From Gemmatimonadaceae bacterium (GTDB taxonomy: Bacteria > Gemmatimonadota > Gemmatimonadetes > Gemmatimonadales > Gemmatimonadaceae): 64,000 bases of DNA. A program made the position numbers and the translations under genes. Below are positions 34,489 to 44,286 of this stretch, piece after piece (position 1 is the first letter of the stretch; every line of letters begins with the position of its first letter). The stretch is from positions 78,179 through 142,178 of the forward strand of contig JAICWO010000015.1 in assembly GCA_025934775.1 (NCBI GenBank). Reading direction: 5' to 3'. The notes under the pieces were generated by a model. It was not told the DNA's origin and did no database searches. It worked only from the letters and a program-made list of their open reading frames with translations.

Positions 34489-36660
34489 CTACCGCTCGGC
34501 AGGATAAAAGCTCCGGCGGGCGGCGGCCATGTCCACGAGAAGCTGCGCCGGCGCAAAGCGAGGCGCAAATCGCAGATTGAGATCCTCGAGCCGATCCACG
34601 ATCTCCCCGACACCCTCGCCGTCGATGTACCGGAATGGTCCGCCGCGAAACGGCGGGAACCCGATGCCGAACACGGCCCCGATGTCGCCATCGCGCGCCG
34701 ATCGCAGGATGCCCTCCTCGAGGCACCGCGCGGCTTCGTTCACCATGGCCAGCACGCATCGCGACACGATCTCGTCTTTCAGAATTTCGCGGCGCGGCAC
34801 GGCGATCAGCTCGTACACGCCCTCGTCGACGCGGCCCTTCTTGCCGGTCGAGTCGTACAGATAAAAGCCCTTGCCGCCTTTGCGCCCGGTGCGCCCCGCG
34901 ACCACCACGCGGCGCATCGCGTCCGACGGCGCCATGCGTTCGCCGAACGCGTCGGCGAGCACCTGGCCCACCTTGCCGCCCACGTCGATGCCGACTTCGT
35001 CGAGCAGCGTGATCGGGCCCACGGGAAAGCCGAATTCCACCAGCGCCGCGTCCACCGCGTCGATCGCCGCGCTTTCGTCGAGCAGACGACCCGCTTCGTT
35101 CATGTACGCCGAGAGCGTGCGGGTGGTGTAAAAGCCGGGTCCGTCGTTGACCACGATCACGGTCTTGCCGAGTCGCTTGCCGTACGCCACCGCGGTGACC
35201 GTCGCTTCGCGCGCGGTTTGCGGTGTGACGATCACCTCGAGCAGCGGCATGCGATGCACGGGTGAGAAGAAATGCATTCCGAGCACGCGCTCGGGCCGGT
35301 GCGCCACGTCGGCGATGCGCGCGATCGGAATCGTGCTCGTGTTCGAGGCATAGATCGCGAGCGGATCGAGCACCGGCTCGACTTCGGCGAGCACGCGGTG
35401 CTTGAGCTCGAGATCCTCGAATACCGCTTCGATCACGAGGTCCGCCGACTCGAAGCCGGAGTAGTCGGTGCTCCCGCCGACGAGGCTCATGTCGTCGTCG
35501 AGCTGGTGCCGTGTGATCTGCTTTCGCGCGAGCCGCTCTTGCAGCACGCCGCGAATTCCCGCGAGACCTTTGCCGATTCGCGCGGTGTCCGTGTCCTTGA
35601 GCCGCACGAGCGTGCCTTGCTGCACCGCGACGGACGCGATCCCCGCGCCCATGAATCCCGCGCCGAGCACGCCGAGCTTGTGCACCACGCGCGGTTCGGG
35701 CGCGGGAGCTTCGACGCCTGGATCCTTCTTCAGCGAATTGCTCGCGAAGAAGATGAAGACGAGCTGGCGCGAAACGTCCGTCATCGCCATCTCGCCGAAG
35801 AGCCGCGACTCCTCGCGCTGGCCGTGCTCGAAGCCGCCGGCGTATCCGGCCTGCACCGCCTCGAGCGCGGCGAGTGGTGCGGGGTAGTTCCCGTGCGTTT
35901 TTTCGAGCACGCTCGCGCGCGCCTTCTTGAACACCACGCGCCGGCCGAGCGGATTGTGCTCGAGGAGCATGCTGGTCGGCCCGCGCGAGCCAGGCCGCGA
36001 CGGCGCGCGCGTTCCGTCGGCGAGCCCGCGCGCGCGGTCGATGGCGATCTCGCGCAGGATGGCCGGATGCACCACCTCGTCGACCAGGCCGGTCTGGAGC
36101 GCGCGCCTGGGCCGCACATTGCGGCCCGTGAGAATCATGTCGAGCGCCGCCTGGAGCCCAACGCGCCGCGGGAGGCGCTGGGTGCCGCCCATGCCGGGGA
36201 TGAGCCCGAGCTGCACCTCGGGCTGCGCGAGCGTCGTTTTGGGATGATCCGTACAGATGCGGTAGCGGCACGCGAGCGCCACTTCCAATCCGCCGCCGAG
36301 GCAGGCGCCATGGATCGCCGCGACGACGGGCACGCGCAGCCGCTCCAGGCGGACGAGCAGATCCTGTCCGAGGCGGCTCACCCGCTCCGCGTCCGCCGCG
36401 GACCGGAACGTCGTGAACTGCTCGATGTCCGCGCCGGCGATGAACGTGTCCGGTTTGCCGGAGATCAATACTACTGCTTTAATGAGCAAATCCTGGTCGA
36501 CCCGCAGAAACACGCCCTCGAACTCGCCGACCAGCGCCGGCGAGAGCGTGTTCACCGGCTCGCCCGGGCGGTCGATCGTGACGACCAGCACGTCGTCGAC
36601 GACGTCCGTCGACAGCGCGGCGCCCGGCGCCCGGCGCAGCCCCTCGATCGAATCACTCAT
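34489..36660 (-). CDS. fadJ: Bifunctional enoyl-CoA hydratase / 3-hydroxyacyl-CoA dehydrogenase (FadJ/FadB-like)
   Basis: 723 residues from ATG 36660, overlapping the thiolase stop (ATGA). The crotonase domain has GKPDTFIAGADIEQF, HGACLGGGLEVALACRYRI and QPEVQLGLIPGMGGTQRLPR with both catalytic Glu residues. The dehydrogenase domain has KLGVLGAGFMGAGIA (NAD site), EAVFEDLELKHRV and GMHFFSPVHRMPLLEV (catalytic His), then two 3HCDH C-terminal modules. It performs the two middle steps of fatty-acid beta-oxidation in a complex with the thiolase encoded just upstream. FadJ rather than FadB is suggested by the FadI-like partner. Confidence 0.93.
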   Translation of the reverse strand: MSDSIEGLRRAPGAALSTDVVDDVLVVTIDRPGEPVNTLSPALVGEFEGVFLRVDQDLLIKAVVLISGKPDTFIAGADIEQFTTFRSAADAERVSRLGQDLLVRLERLRVPVVAAIHGACLGGGLEVALACRYRICTDHPKTTLAQPEVQLGLIPGMGGTQRLPRRVGLQAALDMILTGRNVRPRRALQTGLVDEVVHPAILREIAIDRARGLADGTRAPSRPGSRGPTSMLLEHNPLGRRVVFKKARASVLEKTHGNYPAPLAALEAVQAGYAGGFEHGQREESRLFGEMAMTDVSRQLVFIFFASNSLKKDPGVEAPAPEPRVVHKLGVLGAGFMGAGIASVAVQQGTLVRLKDTDTARIGKGLAGIRGVLQERLARKQITRHQLDDDMSLVGGSTDYSGFESADLVIEAVFEDLELKHRVLAEVEPVLDPLAIYASNTSTIPIARIADVAHRPERVLGMHFFSPVHRMPLLEVIVTPQTAREATVTAVAYGKRLGKTVIVVNDGPGFYTTRTLSAYMNEAGRLLDESAAIDAVDAALVEFGFPVGPITLLDEVGIDVGGKVGQVLADAFGERMAPSDAMRRVVVAGRTGRKGGKGFYLYDSTGKKGRVDEGVYELIAVPRREILKDEIVSRCVLAMVNEAARCLEEGILRSARDGDIGAVFGIGFPPFRGGPFRYIDGEGVGEIVDRLEDLNLRFAPRFAPAQLLVDMAAARRSFYPAER

Positions 36661-37955
36661 GCCCGCTCGATCACCATGGCGTGTCCCATGCCTCCCGCGG
36701 CGCAGACGGTCATCAGCCCGAACTGCCCGCCGCGGCGCACCAGCTCGTTGGCGAGCGTCGTGAGAATGCGGCCGCCCGTCGCGCCAAACGGATGCCCGAT
36801 CGCGATCGATCCGCCCATCACGTTCAGCTTCGAACGATCCACCTCGCCCACCGGCTCGCCGAATCCCGCGCGACGCGCCCACTCGCGCGACGTGAATCCC
36901 TGGAGATTGCACAGCACCTGCGCCGCGAACGCCTCGTGCATCTCGATCATGTCGATCTCGGCCAGGGTGAGCCCCGCGCGCTGGAGCGCCACGGGGGCCG
37001 CGAGCACTGGGCCCATGAGCAGTTGCTCGCCGGGATCGAGCGCCGCGTACGCATACGAGCGAATGAACGCGAGCGGCCGATACCCGAGCACCTCCGCGCG
37101 TTCCTCGCTCATCAACAGCACCGCGCTCGCGCCGTCGGTGAGCGGCGAAGAATTCCCCGCGGTGACCGTGCCGTACCGCTTGTCGAAGACCGGTTTGAGC
37201 GCGCGAAGCTGCTCGATCGAGGTGTCGGTGCGGATTCCATTGTCGCTCGTGAGCGCCGACGCATAGGGCGGCGACCCGTAGACGGGTACGATCTCCGCCG
37301 TGAGCCGGCCATCCTCGGTCCCCACCGCCGCCAGCCGGTGCGAGCGGAGCGCGAACTGGTCCTGCTCTTCGCGCGCGATGTGGTTGAGCTTCGCCATCTT
37401 CTCGGCCGACTGTCCCATCGTCTCGCCGGTCGACGGTTCGGCAATCGCCGGCGTGATCGGGACGAGGTCGCGCGGCCGAATCGAGCCGAAGATCTTGAGC
37501 CGCTGCGCGACGCTCTTGGCGCGCGACGCGGCGACCAGCTTATCCGACATCGAGCGGGAATGCAGAATTGGCACGTTCGACAGCGACTCCGCGCCGCCCG
37601 CGATCACGATGTCGTGATGCCCGAGGAGGATCTGGTCGGCCGCATCGGTGATCGCCTGATTGGCCGATGCGCACGCGCGGCTCACGGTGTACGCCTCGCA
37701 GCCGCGCGGCAGCATGGGCATGAGCGAGACTTCGCGCGCGATGTTCGGCGCGATCACCGATGGCACGACGGTTCCATAGATGATTGCGTCGACGAGATCG
37801 CCGTCGAGATTCGTACGCTGTATCAACTCGGCCACGGCGAGCTTTCCGAGCTCGATCGCCGAGAGATCTTTGAGCGCTGTTCCGGCGCGCGCGAACGGCG
37901 TGCGCACGCCCGCCACGATCGCGACGCGTCGACCCGGACTCCCAAGCGGAGGCAT
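36657..37955 (-). CDS. fadI: Acetyl-CoA C-acyltransferase (3-ketoacyl-CoA thiolase, FadI-like)
   Basis: 432 residues from ATG 37955 (MPPLGSPGRRVAIVAGVRTP), the usual FadI length. The nucleophilic Cys is C95 in VSRACASANQAITD. The second catalytic set is seen in IEMHEAFAAQ, SIAIGHPFGATGGR (His) and VCAAGGMGHAMV (Cys). It cleaves 3-ketoacyl-CoA to acetyl-CoA. Gene order fadI-fadJ with ATGA coupling indicates the multienzyme trifunctional complex. It is divergent from glpD with a 37-bp gap, so lipid acid and glycerol-phosphate use share a control region. Confidence 0.93.
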   Translation of the reverse strand: MPPLGSPGRRVAIVAGVRTPFARAGTALKDLSAIELGKLAVAELIQRTNLDGDLVDAIIYGTVVPSVIAPNIAREVSLMPMLPRGCEAYTVSRACASANQAITDAADQILLGHHDIVIAGGAESLSNVPILHSRSMSDKLVAASRAKSVAQRLKIFGSIRPRDLVPITPAIAEPSTGETMGQSAEKMAKLNHIAREEQDQFALRSHRLAAVGTEDGRLTAEIVPVYGSPPYASALTSDNGIRTDTSIEQLRALKPVFDKRYGTVTAGNSSPLTDGASAVLLMSEERAEVLGYRPLAFIRSYAYAALDPGEQLLMGPVLAAPVALQRAGLTLAEIDMIEMHEAFAAQVLCNLQGFTSREWARRAGFGEPVGEVDRSKLNVMGGSIAIGHPFGATGGRILTTLANELVRRGGQFGLMTVCAAGGMGHAMVIERA

Positions 37956-37992
37956 GATTGGAAACTGGTCAGGCCATGAAGGGCGTGGAAGG

Positions 37993-39606
37993 GTGATATC
38001 GCGCCCAGAGCGGTTCGCCACCCTGGCGGCGCGACGCATCGACCTGCTCGTGATCGGCGGAGGGATCACCGGCTGTGGCGTCGCGCGCGACGCCGCGCTC
38101 CGCGGCCTGTCCGTCGCACTCGTCGAGAAGAGCGACTTCGCCAGCGGGACATCGAGCCGATCCTCGCGGCTCATCCACGGCGGCGTTCGGTACCTGGAAC
38201 ATGGGCAGTTGCACCTCGTGTTCGAGGCGAGCGCGGAGCGGCGACACCTGCTGAAGCTCGCGCGGCATCTCGTTCGACCGCTCGCGTTCACGTGGCCAGT
38301 GTACGAAGGCGCACGCATCGCTCGGTGGAAGCTCGGCGCCGGCCTCGCGCTCTACGACGCGCTCGCGCTTTTCCGCAATGTGAAGCGGCATCACCGGCTC
38401 GGCCGCGAGCAGGTGCTCGAGTCCGAGCCGCACCTGCGCCGCGAGGGGCTGCGCGGCGGCGCGCGGTACTACGACGCCGCCACCAACGACGCGCGGCTGA
38501 CGCTCGCCAACGCGATGAGTGCCGCGGAAGCCGGAGCCACCGTGCTGAATCACGCCGAGGTCACGGCGCTCTTACTGGATGGAGGACGCGTAAGGGGCGC
38601 GACGGTGCGCGACACCCTCTCCACCGCGGTCGTCGAGGTGGACGCAACCGTGGTCGTGAACGCGACCGGCCCGTGGAGCGACGATGTACGTCGCCTGGAG
38701 GGCGATCGCGGCGCCGCCGTGCGCGGGAGCAAAGGCGTGCACATCGCCGTTCCGCGCGAGCGCATCGGCAATCGCGAGGCGTTGACGCTCATCGCTCCGA
38801 CGGATGGCCGCGTCTTCTTCGTTCTACCCGCGGACGAGCATGCGATCATCGGAACCACCGACACGTATACGTCGTCGCCGCCGGACGATGTGCGCGCGTC
38901 ACACGAAGACGTTCAGTATCTCCTCGGCGCGGCAAACTATTTCTTCCCGAATGCCGCACTCGTGGAGCGCGACGTCGTGAGCGCTTGGGCCGGCATCCGG
39001 CCGCTCATATCCGCTGAGGCAGGCAATCCCGGAGCGGTGTCGCGCGAGCACGCAGTCGACACGAGCTCGCACGGACTCATTTCTATCACGGGCGGAAAGC
39101 TCACGACCTACCGGGTGATGGCGCGCGATGTGATGCGCGCGGTCGCGACGCAGCTCGGGCGGCGGATCGGAGGGGAGCGAACGAAGTCGGTGCCGCTCCC
39201 CGGCGGCGAATTCGATTCCATCCAAGATCTCATCGCCGAAATCGCGCGTGCGACGAACGACGTTGCGCTGGCGACGCATCTGGCACATGCGTATGGAGCG
39301 CGCTGGCGACGCGTGTGGGTCGAGATCACCTCGCCGGGCGGGGACGAGCGTATTGTCGAGGACCTGCCCTACACGATCGGCGAGGTTCGGTACGCCGTCG
39401 AGCACGAGATGGCCTGCACCCTCGGCGATCTGCTGATGCGGCGGACGCACCTCGCGTTCGAGACGGCCGATCACGCCGTCGGGGTGTCAGGGCGTGTCGC
39501 TCGAGCAATCGCGGGATTGCTTGGCTGGGACGATGTGCGCCGTAACTCGGAGATGGCCTCGTATGCGGCCGAAGCGATAAGGATGTTTTCGATCGCCGGC
39601 GACTGA
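37993..39606 (+). CDS. glpD: Glycerol-3-phosphate dehydrogenase (FAD-dependent)
   Basis: 537 residues from GTG 37993 (VISRPERFATLAARRIDLLV); the ribosome-binding match is close, so the start is not certain. FAD-binding motif LLVIGGGITGCGVARDAALRG, the GlpD signature SGTSSRSSRLIHGGVRYLEH, VNATGPWSDDV and SITGGKLTTYRVMARDV are intact, and a C-terminal DAO_C domain follows. It oxidises glycerol-3-phosphate to dihydroxyacetone phosphate at the inner membrane, feeding quinones. Together with fadIJ it suggests lipid use. Confidence 0.92.
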   Translation: MISRPERFATLAARRIDLLVIGGGITGCGVARDAALRGLSVALVEKSDFASGTSSRSSRLIHGGVRYLEHGQLHLVFEASAERRHLLKLARHLVRPLAFTWPVYEGARIARWKLGAGLALYDALALFRNVKRHHRLGREQVLESEPHLRREGLRGGARYYDAATNDARLTLANAMSAAEAGATVLNHAEVTALLLDGGRVRGATVRDTLSTAVVEVDATVVVNATGPWSDDVRRLEGDRGAAVRGSKGVHIAVPRERIGNREALTLIAPTDGRVFFVLPADEHAIIGTTDTYTSSPPDDVRASHEDVQYLLGAANYFFPNAALVERDVVSAWAGIRPLISAEAGNPGAVSREHAVDTSSHGLISITGGKLTTYRVMARDVMRAVATQLGRRIGGERTKSVPLPGGEFDSIQDLIAEIARATNDVALATHLAHAYGARWRRVWVEITSPGGDERIVEDLPYTIGEVRYAVEHEMACTLGDLLMRRTHLAFETADHAVGVSGRVARAIAGLLGWDDVRRNSEMASYAAEAIRMFSIAGD

Positions 39607-39635
39607 GCGATAAAATTTTTAGCACGCAAAATTGC

Positions 39636-39663
39636 TTGCCTGAAAAGAAATTTCACATATATT
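39636..39663 (+). promoter_or_regulatory. Promoter upstream of lipoprotein gene
   Basis: TTGCCT (39636-39641) and TATATT (39658-39663) are separated by 16 nt within a markedly AT-rich stretch (39607-39720) that contrasts with the GC-rich surroundings. About 135 nt of leader precede the ATG at 39798. GAAGGAA lies about 20 nt before the start. Confidence 0.6.
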
Positions 39664-39797
39664 GGCTGCATACTGTTCAGCTCACAAGCTAAGTTGTTTC
39701 AGCAATTGCCTTTATGAAACTGGCACGCGGCCTGCTTTAGCCACGAGCTCGGTAGATCAACATCAGGCTCTCCTTCCGAAGGAAACAGGGACACTCG

Positions 39798-40397
39798 ATG
39801 CGTCTTCGAATTTTGAGCACGCTTACGGCCACGCTTGCAGCCGCGGCCCTCGCGTATGGCTGCGCCGTCGATTCCACGACGGCGCCCTCGTCCAAGGCCG
39901 CTCCCAGTCAATCCGCATCGCATTCACTCCTCGGAGGATTGCTCAGCTCACCGACCACGGTGACGCCGCTCGAGCGCACGACACCTCTGGCGGCGCCGAT
40001 CACTGCGTCGGCGAGGATCGGCGTGCTCGGAGGCGCGCTGGCGATTCCGGGGGCCGGCATCTCGGTGATCGTTCCGCCGCTGGCATTGGCCAGGACCACG
40101 ACGATCAGCGTGACGGCGCTCGCCGGGTCGGACGTCGCGTATGAGTTCGCGCCGCATGGCACGCGCTTCAACGTGCCGCTCCTCGTCACGCAGAACCTGG
40201 CCAACACGCAGGTGAGCGCGGGGCTCGTGAATCCGCTGTCGCTGTACGTCGGCTACTTCCCGGACTCGAGCAACATCACGAGCGTGACCGAGCTGCTGAG
40301 CGTCGGCGTGAATGCGCTGAATCTCTCAGCGACGTTCACGGTCTGGCACTTCTCCGGCTACATCATCGCCACCGGCCGTAGCGACGACAGCTACTGA
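39798..40397 (+). CDS. Lipoprotein with ZU5-like beta domain, unknown function
   Basis: 199 residues with a clear lipoprotein signal (LSTLTATLAAAALAYGC, lipobox AYGC). A Ser/Thr-rich linker (about 23-70) leads to a beta domain resembling ZU5-type modules (GGALAIPGAGISVIVPPLAL, SVTALAGSDVAYEFAPHGTR, FNVPLLVTQNLA). A C-terminal segment, ATFTVWHFSGYIIATG, matches the WHFSxY ending common to such proteins. It is probably anchored in the outer membrane or periplasm; role unknown. It stands alone with its own promoter and a hairpin downstream. Confidence 0.75.
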   Translation: MRLRILSTLTATLAAAALAYGCAVDSTTAPSSKAAPSQSASHSLLGGLLSSPTTVTPLERTTPLAAPITASARIGVLGGALAIPGAGISVIVPPLALARTTTISVTALAGSDVAYEFAPHGTRFNVPLLVTQNLANTQVSAGLVNPLSLYVGYFPDSSNITSVTELLSVGVNALNLSATFTVWHFSGYIIATGRSDDSY

Positions 40398-40462
40398 CGC
40401 GTTCGACCAGCCAGCAGGCGGAGAGCGCCGACAGTCGCAGCTCCCGCTGCTCCCAATCGTCT

Positions 40463-40482
40463 CCCGCGCCATCTGGCGCGGG
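40463..40482 (+). terminator. Hairpin after the lipoprotein gene
   Basis: CCCGCGCC (40463-40470), loop ATCT, GGCGCGGG (40475-40482): a perfect 8-bp GC stem without a T-tract, between the lipoprotein gene stop and the TPR gene start. It may be a terminator or a processing hairpin. Confidence 0.45.
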
Positions 40483-40497
40483 CCCCCGCAGTCAGAC

Positions 40498-41562
40498 ATG
40501 GGAAGCACCGGTAATCAAAAAACTCTGAAAAAACCCCCGGCCACCGTGGAAGCGCGGCGGCTGGCGGAGCTCGCCCGTGCAGCAGGCTTGGGCGACTCCC
40601 CTGACGATGCGCTGGGGCTGAGCCGCGACGCGCTCGCGCTGCTCGCCGGCGAGGAGCCGACGCCGCTCCTGGCCGACGTGCTGCGCTGGCAAGGCTCGGT
40701 GCTGCGCGACCGCGGCCAGACCTCGGACGCACAACCGCTCTACGAGGAGAGCCTTCGCGTCTCGACGGCGCTCGCGTACGACGCGGGGCACGCGCACGCC
40801 CTCAACTGCCTCGGATCGCTCGCCCAACGGCGGGGTGATCTCGTTGCGGCAGCCAATTATTTCAGCGACGCGCTCGCCCTCGCCGAGCGGTGCGGCGAGA
40901 CGCGGCTGCTCGGGATGCTGCAGCAGAACCTCGGCGTCATCGCCGACATCCGCGGGAATCCGGCGGCGGCGCTCGCGCACTACCGCGTGGCGCTGCGCAC
41001 GTTCGAAGCGTCGAATGACTCCCAGTACGCGAGTTGGGTCTTGAGCAACCTCGGTTACCTGCACGCCAAGGAGCAGCGCTTCGACGAGGCGCGCGCCTCG
41101 TACGATCGCGCGTTGGCGATCGCCCGCGAGCGCGGTGATCTGCTCTCCGAGGGGATCATGCAGGAGAATGTCGCGGAACTGGAACTGATACGCGGTGAGC
41201 TCGACAAGGCGCGCACCGCGGTCGCTCGGGCGCTCAAGATCGCCGAGCAGCGGGATGATCCGGTGCGCCGCGCGGCGGCACTCAAGCTCCTCGGGGCGTA
41301 TCAGCGTATGGCGGGCGACGCACGCGCGTCCGCCGACACGCTGAGCCATGCGCTGACGTTGAGCGCCGTGGGTGAGGATGCGCTGCTCGGCGCCGAACTC
41401 CTCTTCCAGTTCGCCTCGACCCTGTCGAGCCTTGGCGACGACCGCCTCGCGACAGACGTGTTCCACAATGCGCAGGACGCCTTCGAGCGCATCGGTGCCA
41501 GACAATGGGTTGGCCGCGTACGGCGGCGGTTGACCGATCCTGCGCCGCAACGCTACTTCTAA
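40498..41562 (+). CDS. TPR repeat protein
   Basis: 354 residues made almost entirely of tetratricopeptide-type helical hairpins: [80 protein letters not shown]. About seven repeats are visible. No membrane or catalytic part. It is the first gene of a cluster with a sigma-54-type AAA+ activator and a TPR-HD-GYP protein and probably acts as a protein-interaction component of that signalling system. Confidence 0.82.
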   Translation: MGSTGNQKTLKKPPATVEARRLAELARAAGLGDSPDDALGLSRDALALLAGEEPTPLLADVLRWQGSVLRDRGQTSDAQPLYEESLRVSTALAYDAGHAHALNCLGSLAQRRGDLVAAANYFSDALALAERCGETRLLGMLQQNLGVIADIRGNPAAALAHYRVALRTFEASNDSQYASWVLSNLGYLHAKEQRFDEARASYDRALAIARERGDLLSEGIMQENVAELELIRGELDKARTAVARALKIAEQRDDPVRRAAALKLLGAYQRMAGDARASADTLSHALTLSAVGEDALLGAELLFQFASTLSSLGDDRLATDVFHNAQDAFERIGARQWVGRVRRRLTDPAPQRYF

Positions 41563-41590
41563 TTCCGCTGATGCCCGCCCGCGCGCGACG

Positions 41591-42649
41591 ATGCCCAGTA
41601 CATTCGCTACAAGGTCCGCGGTGACCAACGCTGATGGAGGTTCGGCCGCGAGATTCGCGACCGAGCGCGCGTTCGCGTTTCGGAACGTGATCGGCACGAG
41701 CTCGTCGATCCGCGACGCGGTCAAGCTGGCGACGCGCGTCGCGGCGGCGCGCCGCACGACCGTGCTCCTGATCGGCGAAACCGGGACCGGAAAGGAGCTG
41801 TTCGCGCGCGGGATTCACTACTCGAGCGAAGCCGCGGCGGATCCGTTCGTCGCGATCAACTGCGCGGCGATTCCGGAGAACCTGCTCGAGTCCGAGTTGT
41901 TCGGGCACGAGCGCGGCGCGTTCACCGGCGCCGACGCGAGGAAGCAGGGCCTTCTCGAGCTTGCGGCGGCGGGCACCCTCTTTCTCGACGAGGTGCACCA
42001 CCTGCCGCCGGCGCTGCAGCCGAAACTCTTGCGCGCGCTCGAGTCGCGGCAGGTGCGTAGGCTGGGCGGTTTCGAGGAGATTGCGATCAACTGCCGCATC
42101 ATCGCGGCGGCGGGGCCGCTGCTCGAGCAGGTGGTGGCGACGGGCGAATTCCGGGAAGACCTCTACTATCGGCTCAACGTCTTCTCGATCGTGCTGCCGC
42201 CACTGCGCGATCGATTGGAAGACATCGACGTGATCGCCCGCCACTTTCTGGCGCAGGAGACGCGCGAGCATCAGCAGCCGAAAGCGTTTTCGCCCGACGC
42301 GATCGCGGCGCTGCGCGTTCATCGCTGGCCGGGGAATGTTCGCGAGCTGAAGAACGTGATCGAGCGGGCGGCGATCCTCAGCGCTGAGACGCCGGTGATT
42401 CGCGCGGAGCACCTGATGATCCAGCGGCGCGTGATGCGCTCGGGGCCGAACGAGGAGTCGGTCGGGGAGATTCGCATTCCGCCGGGCGGCAAGCTGCTCG
42501 CCGAGATCGAGCGGGAAGCGGTCGCGCTCACGCTCAAGCTCACGAACGGGAATCAGGCGGCCGCGGCGCGACTGCTCGGCATCTCGCGGCCGACGCTGGC
42601 CAAGAAGATGCCGCCGCGCACGCCGCGGTCCGATTCCGAGCACAGCTAG
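41591..42649 (+). CDS. Sigma-54-dependent AAA+ transcriptional activator without sensory domain
   Basis: 352 residues. Walker A GETGTGKE (62-69), sigma-54-contact loop GAFTGA (109-114), Walker [10 protein letters not shown] (D133, E134), arginine finger [10 protein letters not shown], and a C-terminal Fis-type HTH ([20 protein letters not shown]). Only about 30 residues precede the AAA+ core, so it lacks a receiver, GAF or PAS input and must be regulated by partners or by expression. Neighbouring TPR proteins are natural candidates. Its stop and the next gene start share a base (TAGTG). Confidence 0.92.
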   Translation: MPSTFATRSAVTNADGGSAARFATERAFAFRNVIGTSSSIRDAVKLATRVAAARRTTVLLIGETGTGKELFARGIHYSSEAAADPFVAINCAAIPENLLESELFGHERGAFTGADARKQGLLELAAAGTLFLDEVHHLPPALQPKLLRALESRQVRRLGGFEEIAINCRIIAAAGPLLEQVVATGEFREDLYYRLNVFSIVLPPLRDRLEDIDVIARHFLAQETREHQQPKAFSPDAIAALRVHRWPGNVRELKNVIERAAILSAETPVIRAEHLMIQRRVMRSGPNEESVGEIRIPPGGKLLAEIEREAVALTLKLTNGNQAAAARLLGISRPTLAKKMPPRTPRSDSEHS

Positions 42650-44286
42650 TGACTCCGGCGCTCGGCGTTCCGGTGCTTCCCGCGCACATCGCGGCGCTCA
42701 TCGACGAGGCGCAGCAGGCGGAGCGCGCGGGCCACCGCGAGATCGCACGGCGGCGCTACGAGACGGCGCTGTATCTCCTGCGCGGCGATCACGGTCCTGC
42801 CGCGACGTCGATTCTGCGGCGGATCGGGCGAACGCACATCGACGACGGACACTTTGACGCGGCGATGGACTGCCTGGTCGTCGCGCTCGCGACGGCCGAG
42901 GCGCTCGGCGAGACCGTGGCGATCGCGCAAGCGCTGAACAGCATGGGCGGCGCGCACCTGCAGCGCGGCGACCTCGACGAAGCCGAGGCGATGTACGAGC
43001 ATGCGCGGCAGGTCGCGAGCACCGGCACCGACGCGCAGCTCAGAGCGATGATCTCGCAGAATCTGGGAATCATCGCGAGCATGCGTGGCGACTTCGCGGC
43101 GGCGCTCGACCACTACGCGGCGGGCCTCGTCACGTATCGCACGAGCGGCATGCGCGAGTACATCGGGCCGGTGCTCAACAACATGGGCCTGGTCTACACC
43201 AATCTCGATCGGCTCGACGAAGCGCAGGCCGCGTACGACGACGCGATCGTGCACTGCCATCAGACGGGCGACATCCCGCACCTGCTGCTCGCGCTCATCA
43301 ACTCGACGGACCTCTGGCTGGCGCGCGGCGACATCGAGCGCGCGGCGGTGCTCTGCGACACGGTCCTCGCGCACGCGACGGCGGTGAAGGACGAGCGCGC
43401 GCTCGCCGAGACGTTCAAGCATCTCGGCATCATCGCGCGGGTGCGCGGCGACATGCCGGAGGCGGAGCGGCGCTTCGCGGCGGCGTACGAGTACGCGATG
43501 AGCCGGGACGATCAACTGCTCGCGGCCGAGACGGCGCGCGAGCAAGCGGAGCTCTACGAGTCGATGGGCCGGAACCGCGAGACGCTGCAGGCGCTGACGC
43601 AGTCGCATCGCCTGTTCACGCGGCTCCGCGCGTCGCAGAATCTGGCCGACGTGAACCGCCGCGTGGAGCGGCTCGAGAGCCGGTTCACGGTGCTCGTCAT
43701 GAACTGGGCGCAGACGATCGAGGGGAAGGACGCCTACACGCTGGGCCACTGCGAGCGCGTTGCGGACTACGCGTGCGCGCTCGCGCGCGACGTCGGCATG
43801 GACGAGATCACGATGTTCTGGTTCCGGATCGGCGCGCTGCTGCACGACGTCGGCAAGATCGTGGTGCCATCAGAGATCTTGAACAAGCCGGGCCCGCTGA
43901 CCGCGGAGGAGCGCGAGGTCATGCAATTGCACGCGGCGGCCGGCTACGACCTGCTGCGCGACATCGATTTTCCGTGGGACGTGCTGCCGATGGTCCGCGG
44001 ACATCACGAGCGGTGGGCGGGCGGCGGATATCCGGACGGCCTGGCCGGCGAGGCGATCCCGCTCACGGCGCGGATCATCTGCGTCGCCGACGTGTTCGAC
44101 GCCCTCACATCGGACCGCCCATACCGGAAGGGCTTCTCGCGCGAGGACGCGCTCGCGCTCATGACAGGGGAGTCGGGCAAGACGTTCGATCCCGATCTCT
44201 TCGCGCGCTTCGAGCGACTGGCGCGCACGACGAGCGTGCTCACGAATGCGATGACGACGCCGCGCGCCGCGGTGAGGGCCGGCTAG
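42649..44286 (+). CDS. TPR-HD-GYP protein (c-di-GMP phosphodiesterase family)
   Basis: 545 residues from GTG 42649. The N-terminal two-thirds are TPR hairpins (QALNSMGGAHLQRGDLDEAE, RAMISQNLGIIASMRGDFAA, PVLNNMGLVYTNLDRLDEAQ). The C-terminal third is an HD-GYP domain: HCERVADYACALARDVGM, GALLHDVGKIVVP (HD at 399-400), RGHHERWAGGGYPDGL (HHE at 452-454, GYP at 460-462), VADVFDALTSDRPYRK. The catalytic set is complete, so c-di-GMP hydrolysis is likely. The start overlaps the AAA+ gene stop, indicating co-translation. Its own stop shares CTAG with greA. Confidence 0.92.
   Translation: MTPALGVPVLPAHIAALIDEAQQAERAGHREIARRRYETALYLLRGDHGPAATSILRRIGRTHIDDGHFDAAMDCLVVALATAEALGETVAIAQALNSMGGAHLQRGDLDEAEAMYEHARQVASTGTDAQLRAMISQNLGIIASMRGDFAAALDHYAAGLVTYRTSGMREYIGPVLNNMGLVYTNLDRLDEAQAAYDDAIVHCHQTGDIPHLLLALINSTDLWLARGDIERAAVLCDTVLAHATAVKDERALAETFKHLGIIARVRGDMPEAERRFAAAYEYAMSRDDQLLAAETAREQAELYESMGRNRETLQALTQSHRLFTRLRASQNLADVNRRVERLESRFTVLVMNWAQTIEGKDAYTLGHCERVADYACALARDVGMDEITMFWFRIGALLHDVGKIVVPSEILNKPGPLTAEEREVMQLHAAAGYDLLRDIDFPWDVLPMVRGHHERWAGGGYPDGLAGEAIPLTARIICVADVFDALTSDRPYRKGFSREDALALMTGESGKTFDPDLFARFERLARTTSVLTNAMTTPRAAVRAG

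Noticed and set aside
35272..37266. Plus-strand open frame of 664 codons opposite fadJ/fadI
   Set aside because: Antisense of strongly conserved enzymes; sequence is low-information, rich in Arg and His.
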